From positions 1-32,304 of IMG/VR virus record IMGVR_UViG_3300011118_000020: a stretch of 32,304 nucleotides of DNA; one strand, 5' to 3'. The DNA comes from a virus. Positions within the stretch are counted from its first letter, which is position 1; each line of letters begins with the position of its first letter. Below are positions 7,947-15,536 of this stretch, one piece after another. The notes beneath the pieces were generated by a model that saw only the letters and a list, made by a program, of their open reading frames with translations, had not been told where the DNA came from and did no database searches. A program made the translations under genes and the position numbers.

Positions 7947-10900
7947 ATGGCTAAAATTCAAAAAAACTTTGTTGCAGGCAGAATGAACAAAAGCATTGAT
8001 GAACGATTAGTTCCTCAAGGCGAATACATAGATGCATTAAATGTAAGATTGGGTTCTACAGAGGGGACTGAAATAGGCGCTGTAGAAAACTCAAAAGGAA
8101 ATGATTTAGTAGTTGAGCTAGAGTTTCAAAACTCACCTTTAAGTCTTGAGGCAAGATGTATTGGAGCTTTTGAAGATGGCGCAAATGAAACCATATATTG
8201 GTTTGTGCATGATAAAGCAAATACTCAATCGTCTACAGGAAAAGTGGATTTAATAGCCTCTTATAACACTAGAACATTTGTTTTGTTTTATCACGTAATA
8301 TCTACATCTATATTAAACTTTGATGAAAAATATTTAGTGAATGGAGTTAATTTAATAGGAGACTTATTATTTTTTACAGATAATTTAAACCCTCCTAGAA
8401 AGATAAATGTAAATAGAACTTATTTACAGCCAAACAACTTTACAACAGTTGATGAAATTACAGAGCAAGATATAGGGGTTATATTAGCTCCTCCATTAAA
8501 TCCTCCTACTTTAGATAGTTATCAATTAGGTGGTGGTGAAAATTACATGGAGCAACTTTTTTTAAGCTTTGCTTATAGATGGCAATATGAAGATGGAGAA
8601 TATTCAGCCTTATCACCATTTAGTCAAGTTGCCTTTACCCCAGGGCCTTTTGAAATAAACTATGACACCTATGATAATGATGGAATGCTTAATCAGTTTA
8701 ACACTACTGATGTTACATTTGACACAGGCGGTAAAAACGTAAAAGATATAGATGTAATATTTAAGTTTAGCACAAGTCAAACTGTCAATGTTATAGAAAG
8801 ATTTAATAAAATTAACGAGGGATGGCAAGACAATAGCTTTCAAACATTGCCATTTACAAATAAAAAAATATTTACAACTTTACCTGAAGCTCAGTTGCTT
8901 AGGTTGTTTGATAACGTGCCTAAAAAAGCTCAGGCTCAAACGATTATGGGGAATAGATTAATGTATGGTAATTACATTGATGGATATGACGTAGTTAATT
9001 CACAAGGAAAAGAAATATATTTAGATTACAACTTATCTTTAATATCAAAAGATCTTACTGCAGATGAAATTGACGGAACTTTAAGCCCTGTTAATTATAC
9101 AATAGAAGGAAGTAGTGTTAGTATAAACAATGCAAAAACAACAATTGATTTTAGTGGTCTAGATTTGGTAGCAGGCTCACAGATAGGTGTTAGTTTTTCT
9201 TATGAAAGTAACACGTTTGGAGGAGATGCATCTTATGATGACGGAACGCAACCTGAAAACTCATACGAAAGAACTTTTCTTTTTAATATACAGCAAGATT
9301 ATCCAAGTGTTTTTGCATTAGCTACAAGCCCTGAGTTTGTAAATGCAGTTAGTAACTTTGTTGCTATAGCTGATTCAAGCTGTTTTAATGTCTGTCAGTC
9401 AAACTGTACATCAGGTAGTAGTCAAACTGACCTTTTTAATTGTGGTATACTTACTAAAAATGAATGGGAGTATGTAGGATTTGGTATTACAGGAACACCA
9501 CAAGGTATATTGATTGAAACATCACAGGGTAGTGATGAAATTTCTTTTACGTTTCCTGCTTTAAAATTTGAACAATACGACCAAACAGTAACCCCTCCTG
9601 CACCGTTAGGCGTGTTTGCTTATGAGTATTTATCATCTATTGATGCTACAGGTTTATACGCTAAAGATAGTTCAAAACAATCCTTGCATAGTAATAGAGA
9701 TTATGAAATAGGTATTGTATACATGGATGAGTATGGAAGAAGCACTACTGCTTTAGTTGATACAAACAATACAGTTTTTATACCATGTGATAAATCCGTA
9801 TCAAAAAACAATATTAGAGTTGAGTTAAACAACTACCCTCCATATTGGGCAACTAAGTATAAGTTCGTAATAAAAGAATCAAAAGGTTTATATAGAACTA
9901 TTTACTCAAACATATTTTTTCAAGAAGAAGAAACAGGCTTGATATACTTTAAACTTGAAGGAGATAATAGAGATAAAGTAAAAGATAATGACACTTTGTT
10001 TGTTAAATCCGATACAAATGGTGCTGTATTAAATTGTGCATCAACAAAAGTTTTAGGATTTGGTGTAGAGGTAGATGATTTTCTTTGCGATAAAGATGCA
10101 GATGGAAATCTTATAGCAGGTAGCCCTCCTTGTGGACAATTAGGGGGAACGTATATGCAATTAAAACCAAATGGGTTTGCTGCGAATTATCCACCCAATG
10201 CTTTTATTGATAGAAAAGATGACTGTAGAGGAAGTTATTGTATTACATTAGTAAGTACATCTCTTGATAATCCTGATTTTGGTGACCCTGGTGAATTAGA
10301 ATTTAAGCCTTATGATGTACCTGCAGGTAGTCTTGTTAGGATTAAATTAAGAGCGCACAGAAACAGAAGAGGAAGCAAGTGTGGTGGTCGTACATACGAT
10401 TATGAAAAAAGATTTACAGCTTCTCAAGATTACGATAGTTTATATGCTTGGGCTATAGGAGACAATATAGATTTTACAAACGGTGCAACAACAGGTTCAG
10501 ATGATACTATTAATAGTGTTTCATTTGATGAAGCAATTTTTCAACTTCCTTTTCCGATATTTAATATAGGAGTTCCAGGAGGGCCAGGGCAAAACGTAGT
10601 ATTTTTTGCAGAAGATGCGGCTGATGGAAGACAATTTATGTGTTGGAGAAACGGAACGCCTAATTGTTCTTCACCTGATAAAAGAAACTCTTTTGGTAAT
10701 ATTGCAGTTACAATAAACAGAGCTACATCTTTAATGGTTTTTGAAACAGAGCCTTTAGATGCAAATGATGAATTGTATTATGAAAACGAGCAAACATTTG
10801 ATATTGTAAATGGATTTCATTTATCAGGTGATGCAGATGCTGACCAAGATCAAACATTAACAGACCCTGCTATTGTAGATTTAAGTTTCTTTAATTGCTT

Positions 10901-12374
10901 TACTTTTGGAAATGGTGTAGAAAGTAATACTGTTTTAGATGCTTTAATAAAACCTACATTAAGTTTAGGAGATAAGGTAACCTCTGTATCTGAAGAGCAA
11001 TATAAAGAGGCAGATAGATTTGGTGATGTAACTTATAGTGGAGTGTTTAATCAAGAAACAAACTTAAATAAGTTGAATCAATTTAATTTAGCGTTAGCTA
11101 ATTTTAAAACACTTGAAACATCTTATGGGCCTATAAGAAGAATGCACTCAAGACAAACAGATATATTAATCTTACAAGAAGATAAAATATCTTCTTTACT
11201 TGTAGGAAAAAACTTACTATCTGATGCAGCTGCAGGTGGAGCTATTACTTCAGTACCTGAAGTTTTAGGAACACAATTAGCTAGAGTAGAAGAATACGGA
11301 ATAAGTAATAATCCTGAAAGTTTTTCAATTTATGGGAAAGACGTTTTTTTTACTGATGCAAAGAGAAGTTCTGTTATTCAATTAAAAGGAGCAGGAACTA
11401 GAGGAGATACAGGTGGTATGCTAGGTGTTATATCTGAAGTTGGTATGAGGTCATGGTTTAGAGACTTGTTTGTTGATGCTTTTCAAACTCAAAAATTAGG
11501 TGGGTTTGATCCATACATGAATGAGTTTGTTTTAAGCTCTAACACAAGAAAAATACCTCAACCTCCAATCGAAAGAGAGTGTGGGTATACTTTATTAATG
11601 AATGACTCTACAGAGCCTTATACTTTAAATGTTGATTTAGGAACAATTATAGGAGATGTTAAATTTGATTACGAAACCAATAACCCTTTAAATATTTTAG
11701 TTGAATTGGATGGGGTAATTTTAGTTAATCAAACTGTAACAGGTAATGGATTTGTTACGTTTAACAAACCGTCTAATTTTCCTACAGATGCAACTGTAAC
11801 ATTAACACCAGGTGTAGACCCTGTTACATATGAAGTAGATTTTAATTGTCCTGAAGGACAAGGGATTACTGTTAAAGAGATTGTTCTTAATTTTGCAGGA
11901 GATGCAGACCTTACAACTACATGTAGATACAGATGGTCTTTAGGAACTGACGTAAGTCCTTACAGCACAAATCAAATAACACTTGATGATGATGCAGTTA
12001 GTTTATTTAATGAAACAACAGGAACTTCATCAGTTGGAACATTACCTGCTTTAGGTTCTGTTATTACAATGAAAAACAGACAAAATCCAGGGCAGACATT
12101 TGAGTTTGTGCCAGGTCAAGATAAGTTTAAATATTTAGTAACTAATACAAATTATGATGAAGCCGACTTATCAACTTTAATTCCGTTGTTAAATACAGCT
12201 AGTCCAACAACAGGTTCGCTTCCTGAGTATCAAGCTAGTTTTACATATAGTAATCAAGCAAGTTACATATATCTAGTTTGGGATTTAAGAGAGCCAACAC
12301 CATTGCAGTTTTGCTATGATGTGGCAAGCCCAACAGAAGCATGTTGTGAATGTGATGAACCACCAACACCTTAA
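7947..12374 (+). CDS. Muzzle/tail stabilisation protein, P22 gp10-like
   Basis: This 1475-residue structural protein opens with MNKSIDERLVPQGEYIDALN, the N-terminal signature recalled for phage stabilisation proteins of the P22 gp10-like class, called muzzle in crAss-like virions. Most of the sequence looks beta-rich, as in beta-propeller or sandwich tail proteins. Residues near 1040-1190 contain the conserved-looking stretch around RRMHSRQTDILILQEDKI and a SIYGKDVFFTDAKR motif. Beyond about residue 1200 it appears to carry extra domains, and it ends in a cysteine-rich tail (CCECDEPPTP). A second Cys cluster (CFNVCQSNC) lies near residues 478-490. The length well exceeds P22 gp10 (about 470 residues), so part of it probably does other work, such as tip closure or fibre attachment. 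Confidence 0.8.
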   Translation: MAKIQKNFVAGRMNKSIDERLVPQGEYIDALNVRLGSTEGTEIGAVENSKGNDLVVELEFQNSPLSLEARCIGAFEDGANETIYWFVHDKANTQSSTGKVDLIASYNTRTFVLFYHVISTSILNFDEKYLVNGVNLIGDLLFFTDNLNPPRKINVNRTYLQPNNFTTVDEITEQDIGVILAPPLNPPTLDSYQLGGGENYMEQLFLSFAYRWQYEDGEYSALSPFSQVAFTPGPFEINYDTYDNDGMLNQFNTTDVTFDTGGKNVKDIDVIFKFSTSQTVNVIERFNKINEGWQDNSFQTLPFTNKKIFTTLPEAQLLRLFDNVPKKAQAQTIMGNRLMYGNYIDGYDVVNSQGKEIYLDYNLSLISKDLTADEIDGTLSPVNYTIEGSSVSINNAKTTIDFSGLDLVAGSQIGVSFSYESNTFGGDASYDDGTQPENSYERTFLFNIQQDYPSVFALATSPEFVNAVSNFVAIADSSCFNVCQSNCTSGSSQTDLFNCGILTKNEWEYVGFGITGTPQGILIETSQGSDEISFTFPALKFEQYDQTVTPPAPLGVFAYEYLSSIDATGLYAKDSSKQSLHSNRDYEIGIVYMDEYGRSTTALVDTNNTVFIPCDKSVSKNNIRVELNNYPPYWATKYKFVIKESKGLYRTIYSNIFFQEEETGLIYFKLEGDNRDKVKDNDTLFVKSDTNGAVLNCASTKVLGFGVEVDDFLCDKDADGNLIAGSPPCGQLGGTYMQLKPNGFAANYPPNAFIDRKDDCRGSYCITLVSTSLDNPDFGDPGELEFKPYDVPAGSLVRIKLRAHRNRRGSKCGGRTYDYEKRFTASQDYDSLYAWAIGDNIDFTNGATTGSDDTINSVSFDEAIFQLPFPIFNIGVPGGPGQNVVFFAEDAADGRQFMCWRNGTPNCSSPDKRNSFGNIAVTINRATSLMVFETEPLDANDELYYENEQTFDIVNGFHLSGDADADQDQTLTDPAIVDLSFFNCFTFGNGVESNTVLDALIKPTLSLGDKVTSVSEEQYKEADRFGDVTYSGVFNQETNLNKLNQFNLALANFKTLETSYGPIRRMHSRQTDILILQEDKISSLLVGKNLLSDAAAGGAITSVPEVLGTQLARVEEYGISNNPESFSIYGKDVFFTDAKRSSVIQLKGAGTRGDTGGMLGVISEVGMRSWFRDLFVDAFQTQKLGGFDPYMNEFVLSSNTRKIPQPPIERECGYTLLMNDSTEPYTLNVDLGTIIGDVKFDYETNNPLNILVELDGVILVNQTVTGNGFVTFNKPSNFPTDATVTLTPGVDPVTYEVDFNCPEGQGITVKEIVLNFAGDADLTTTCRYRWSLGTDVSPYSTNQITLDDDAVSLFNETTGTSSVGTLPALGSVITMKNRQNPGQTFEFVPGQDKFKYLVTNTNYDEADLSTLIPLLNTASPTTGSLPEYQASFTYSNQASYIYLVWDLREPTPLQFCYDVASPTEACCECDEPPTP

Positions 12375-12383
12375 AATTAAATT

Positions 12384-13310
12384 ATGCCAAGTATAGTAAA
12401 TAAATTTATAGACTCATCAAGTTTTGCAACTGCAACTAGAGTATACGATGATATACACTTAACAATTGTATCACCTGATGGTTTTTACCAATATAATAAT
12501 GAATATAGAAATCAGCTAAATGGACTTTTAGGGCCTCTTACAATATGTGAAGAATGCGGAATACCATGTGGTGGAACTTTAAATCCTCCAGGAGGAAACG
12601 AGGGTATATATCAATTAGAGATTACAGCAGGAAGTACATCAGCCGATACAGGAGCTATATCTATTTATTTTGATCCTAAAAGTTATCCTGACGGAATAAG
12701 AGTTTTATACGATGGTGTTTATTATAATAGGTTGTCAAGTCCAAATGACGGTAACTTACAATCAACAAGTGGTGTTGCAGATGCCTTTACTATATTAGGA
12801 GACCCCAATGACAATTGTGTTCCTTCAACGCCAAGCACACTTAATTACCAATTCTTTAATGGGTATGACGCAAATGGTTGGTTAGCTGGTACTCCATCAC
12901 CACAAAGTATTACTATAAATACAGGAGACGATATTAGGTTTGGTCAAAATCAAGATAATTTATTAATAGTTCCAAAACCAAATGCATTACCAGCGCTTGT
13001 AACAATACAGGTTTTAGGCCCTTGTAGTGGAACAGGTTGGGATATAGCTGTTCAATGTCCTGCTGCTTTGCCTTCTTTTCAAGCTAAGGCTATAGGTGCA
13101 GGTAATATTTGTCAAGCCACAAACACTACCTTATATTTTGGTAGGTTTTTAAATGCAGGAAATGCTTTTCCTGTAGTAAATAATCCTGTGTTTTTAGACC
13201 ACGATGGAGTAAATAGAGCTTCAGACCAAAACTATATAATGGATAATAATCAAGTAATTACAGTAACACAAGGGGTTGTGAGTAGTATACAAAATTGTGT
13301 AGGCCCTTAA
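12384..13310 (+). CDS. Tail-associated beta-rich protein, candidate receptor-binding or fibre-anchor protein
   Basis: This 308-residue protein has no recognised enzymatic motif. It looks almost entirely beta: alternating hydrophobics, many Gly, Asn, Thr and Pro, and short loops. A cysteine cluster CEECGIPC lies at about residues 53-60, with further single cysteines at intervals. That resembles the Cys-rich end of the preceding muzzle protein, so the two may use similar disulfide- or metal-stabilised folds. The segment DGIRVLYDGVYYNRLSSP (about residues 107-124) reads like a repeatable beta unit. Nine bases separate it from the muzzle gene and ten from the next tail gene. Its place after the tail hub favours a distal tail or receptor-contact role, but this is inference. 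Confidence 0.65.
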   Translation: MPSIVNKFIDSSSFATATRVYDDIHLTIVSPDGFYQYNNEYRNQLNGLLGPLTICEECGIPCGGTLNPPGGNEGIYQLEITAGSTSADTGAISIYFDPKSYPDGIRVLYDGVYYNRLSSPNDGNLQSTSGVADAFTILGDPNDNCVPSTPSTLNYQFFNGYDANGWLAGTPSPQSITINTGDDIRFGQNQDNLLIVPKPNALPALVTIQVLGPCSGTGWDIAVQCPAALPSFQAKAIGAGNICQATNTTLYFGRFLNAGNAFPVVNNPVFLDHDGVNRASDQNYIMDNNQVITVTQGVVSSIQNCVGP

Positions 13311-13320
13311 AAAAAAACAT

Positions 13321-14094
13321 ATGGCAGCAGAACTTAATTATACTTTAACATTTAGTGAGTCGGTAAAAGGATGGCCTTCTTTTTATAGTTACATGCCTGA
13401 TATGATATTAGGAATGAATCAGTATTTATATACTTTTAAAGGAGGTGGTTTATATAGACATAATACAAATGAGATAAGAAACAGATATTACGGAGAAGAC
13501 TATGACTCTACAATTACAGGTGTCTTTAATCAAGAACCTACCACCGTTAAGGTGTTTAAAACTATTGAGCTTGAAAGTGATGATTCTTGGGATTGTTCTT
13601 TGGTAACAGACCTAGGTAGTGGTTTTATGGATGAAACCTATTTTGAACAAAAAGAAGGGTCTTGGTTTGCTTTTATTAGAAGAATAGGTGGTAGTCAAGA
13701 CTTTGCTCAAAGATCAACACAGGGGATTGGTGTTTTTGCTTCAACTACAGGGGCATCCCCAGGTACAATTGAAATAGTATTTAACGTAGTAATAAGCAAT
13801 ATTATTAATTATGGAGATACTGTTTTTTACAAAGACCCTTCAAACTTAATAAAAGAAATAGGCCCAATAACAAGTATATCTTCTGATAGAAAAACAATTT
13901 TAATAGATGCATCAGATCTTGACCCAATTGGACAAACCGTACCTGTGGGTTCATATATCTTTACAACTAAAGATAGTGTTGCCGAGTCTTATGGAGCAAC
14001 AGGATATTACATGGAGTTTAAATTAACAAACAACAGCAAGACGCCTGTTGAACTATTTACAATAGATTCAGATGTCTTTAAAAGTTTTCCTTAG
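13321..14094 (+). CDS. Conserved tail structural protein of unknown role
   Basis: This 257-residue protein has a distinctive start (SESVKGWPSFYSYMPDMI, about residues 11-28, then GLYRHN) that I recall from tail proteins of Bacteroidota and marine phages, where the same motif can also be part of a larger stabilisation protein. The first 130 residues look like a beta-propeller-like blade set (LESDDSWDCSLVTDL, YFEQKEGSWFAFIRR). Residues about 140-218 form a separate Thr/Ser/Ile-rich beta insert, and the protein closes with a short beta segment. Its last codons overlap the promoter for the acetyltransferase gene. A structural role is supported by context; the exact one is not known. Confidence 0.7.
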   Translation: MAAELNYTLTFSESVKGWPSFYSYMPDMILGMNQYLYTFKGGGLYRHNTNEIRNRYYGEDYDSTITGVFNQEPTTVKVFKTIELESDDSWDCSLVTDLGSGFMDETYFEQKEGSWFAFIRRIGGSQDFAQRSTQGIGVFASTTGASPGTIEIVFNVVISNIINYGDTVFYKDPSNLIKEIGPITSISSDRKTILIDASDLDPIGQTVPVGSYIFTTKDSVAESYGATGYYMEFKLTNNSKTPVELFTIDSDVFKSFP

Positions 14095-14095
14095 A

Positions 14096-14108
14096 TTTTG
14101 TATCTTTG
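14096..14108 (+). promoter_or_regulatory. Bacteroidota-type promoter for the acetyltransferase gene
   Basis: TTTTGTATCTTTG is identical over 13 bases to the element at 6005-6017. The -7 box TATCTTTG (14101-14108) lies only five bases before the chosen ATG at 14114, so transcription would start at or within a base or two of the start codon, giving an almost leaderless message. A TTTA at 14077-14080 is a weak -33 candidate. It supports 14114 rather than the upstream in-frame ATG at 14072 as the start. Confidence 0.75.
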
Positions 14109-14113
14109 CGTTA

Positions 14114-14524
14114 ATGAAATTTAATGTTAGAAAATTAAATCCCTTAGACTATGAGTCCATTTTAATTAAATGGTGGAAAGACTGGAGATGGACACCACCT
14201 CCAAAAGATTTTTTACCTGATAATGGAGAAGGTGGGTTTATTGTGTATGATAATGATATTCCTGTATGTGCAGGGTATATTTACATAACTAACTCTAAAG
14301 TAGGATGGTGTGATTGGATAATATCTAATTTTGACTACAAAGACAAAGTAAAAAGAAAAGAGGCATTAATAGAGCTTGTAAAAATATTAACGCATACTTT
14401 AAAACTTTCAGGCTGTAAATACGCATACGCTTTAATAAAGTCTGATTCTTTAATACAACATTATAAAGATAATGGATACATTGAAGGTGACAGTTATAAT
14501 AAAGAAATGATAAAACAATTATAA
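14114..14524 (+). CDS. GNAT-like N-acetyltransferase
   Basis: This is a 136-residue protein with a GNAT-like layout. It opens with the typical beta1 (MKFNVRKLNPLDYESI). The middle contains strands around GGFIVYDNDIPVCAGYIYIT, and the loop KDKVKRKEALIELVKIL (about residues 76-92) lies where GNAT proteins bind acetyl-CoA. It ends with YALIKSDSLIQHYKDNGYIEGD, matching the usual C-terminal strand-helix-strand with a Tyr. An upstream ATG at 14072 would add a hydrophobic 14-residue extension but would precede the promoter, so 14114 is preferred. The target of acetylation cannot be read from sequence. It sits between tail and internal virion genes, with a one-base gap to the following gene. Confidence 0.7.
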   Translation: MKFNVRKLNPLDYESILIKWWKDWRWTPPPKDFLPDNGEGGFIVYDNDIPVCAGYIYITNSKVGWCDWIISNFDYKDKVKRKEALIELVKILTHTLKLSGCKYAYALIKSDSLIQHYKDNGYIEGDSYNKEMIKQL

Positions 14525-14525
14525 T

Positions 14526-15533
14526 ATGGCAGCATTTACAACAATAGCAGCAGCAACGGTAGCAATAGGTGGTAGTGCTGCAAAAGGGTTTTTAGCAAGC
14601 GATGCGGCTTCAGATGCAGCAAGGGCAGCTGGTAGAATGAGAACGAAGCAAGCTGAATTAGAAAAAGAATCTGTCGCAAGATTAGAGGCTAATTTCTATG
14701 ATGCTGTTAGAGCCACAACTGATGTTTACGACAAACAACTACAATTAGCAAATCAACAAGGTTCTCAAATCTTAGAGGCTGCTCAAGAGGGAGACCAAAG
14801 AGGTGTAGGCGCAACTGCAGGTAAAGTAAAGCAGGTAATGGACGCAACTTCAGGTGCTATTGCTGATAAATATGCTGATCAAAAACTAGAAATAGACATG
14901 AAACGTGCTGAGGCTTCTGAAAAAGATGCTTCAGAAATAGCAGGTTTATTTGATGATAGAGCAGCAGCGGCAGGAGTAAAAGCAGATGCTTTAACCCAAC
15001 AAGCAGACCAATTACAAGGACAAGCTACAGGAGCATTTATAGATGCAGGAGTAAGTGCTTTAAGTGCAGGAGTTACTGCATTTGGAGGCTTAGGAGGTAG
15101 CGCAAAAAAAATAGGTAAAGCAGCAGACGCACTATCTAAGTCAACAGGAATGGACAGGGCAGCAGCTTTAAAACAAATTGAAGGTCTTGGATTGGATAGA
15201 AATGGTTTAAATGGTATAATAAAAAGTGGTGCATTACCTAGTGTAAGCACAACTACCGCTCCTGTAACAAGTGCGGCAACAAATACTATTGTACCTGATG
15301 TAACAACCCCTACATCGCCTGCCGATGTGAAAACAATTTCAATAGGAGGAGCAAATCTAGACCTTAATATGCTATTAAAAGACCCTCAGGTTCAAGCCGC
15401 TATACAACAACAAAAACAAACAGAAACAAATGCTGTTAGTGATTTCATGAAAGTTGTTGACCAATTTGGAACAGGGAACAGGTTTTCACAAATTATGGGA
15501 GATATATTTACACCTTACGCACCAAACGAATAA
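14526..15533 (+). CDS. Internal virion (ejection) protein, T7 gp14-like in style
   Basis: This 335-residue Ala/Gly-rich protein starts with a hydrophobic stretch (FTTIAAATVAIGGSAAKGFL, residues 4-23) able to span a membrane. A long charged helix with coiled-coil character follows (about residues 38-165, dense in Ala, Gln, Lys, Glu), then a second hydrophobic Gly-rich segment (FIDAGVSALSAGVTAFGGLGG, about 172-192), and then a low-complexity Thr/Pro linker near residues 237-265. This layout matches small ejection proteins that help build a channel through the host envelope. It is the first of three large genes in a row (335, 663 and 2665 residues), recalling the T7 gp14-gp15-gp16 order. The functional assignment is by analogy. 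Confidence 0.65.
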   Translation: MAAFTTIAAATVAIGGSAAKGFLASDAASDAARAAGRMRTKQAELEKESVARLEANFYDAVRATTDVYDKQLQLANQQGSQILEAAQEGDQRGVGATAGKVKQVMDATSGAIADKYADQKLEIDMKRAEASEKDASEIAGLFDDRAAAAGVKADALTQQADQLQGQATGAFIDAGVSALSAGVTAFGGLGGSAKKIGKAADALSKSTGMDRAAALKQIEGLGLDRNGLNGIIKSGALPSVSTTTAPVTSAATNTIVPDVTTPTSPADVKTISIGGANLDLNMLLKDPQVQAAIQQQKQTETNAVSDFMKVVDQFGTGNRFSQIMGDIFTPYAPNE

Positions 15534-15536
15534 GAT

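Noticed and set aside
14072-14113. Upstream ATG start for the acetyltransferase
   Set aside because: It precedes the promoter at 14096-14108 and adds a hydrophobic extension not typical of the GNAT fold.
14879-15250. Minus-strand 123-codon ORF inside the gp14-like gene
   Set aside because: Antisense of an Ala/Gly-rich gene, where stops are rare on the other strand; product is Ala/Pro/Ser-rich without domain character.
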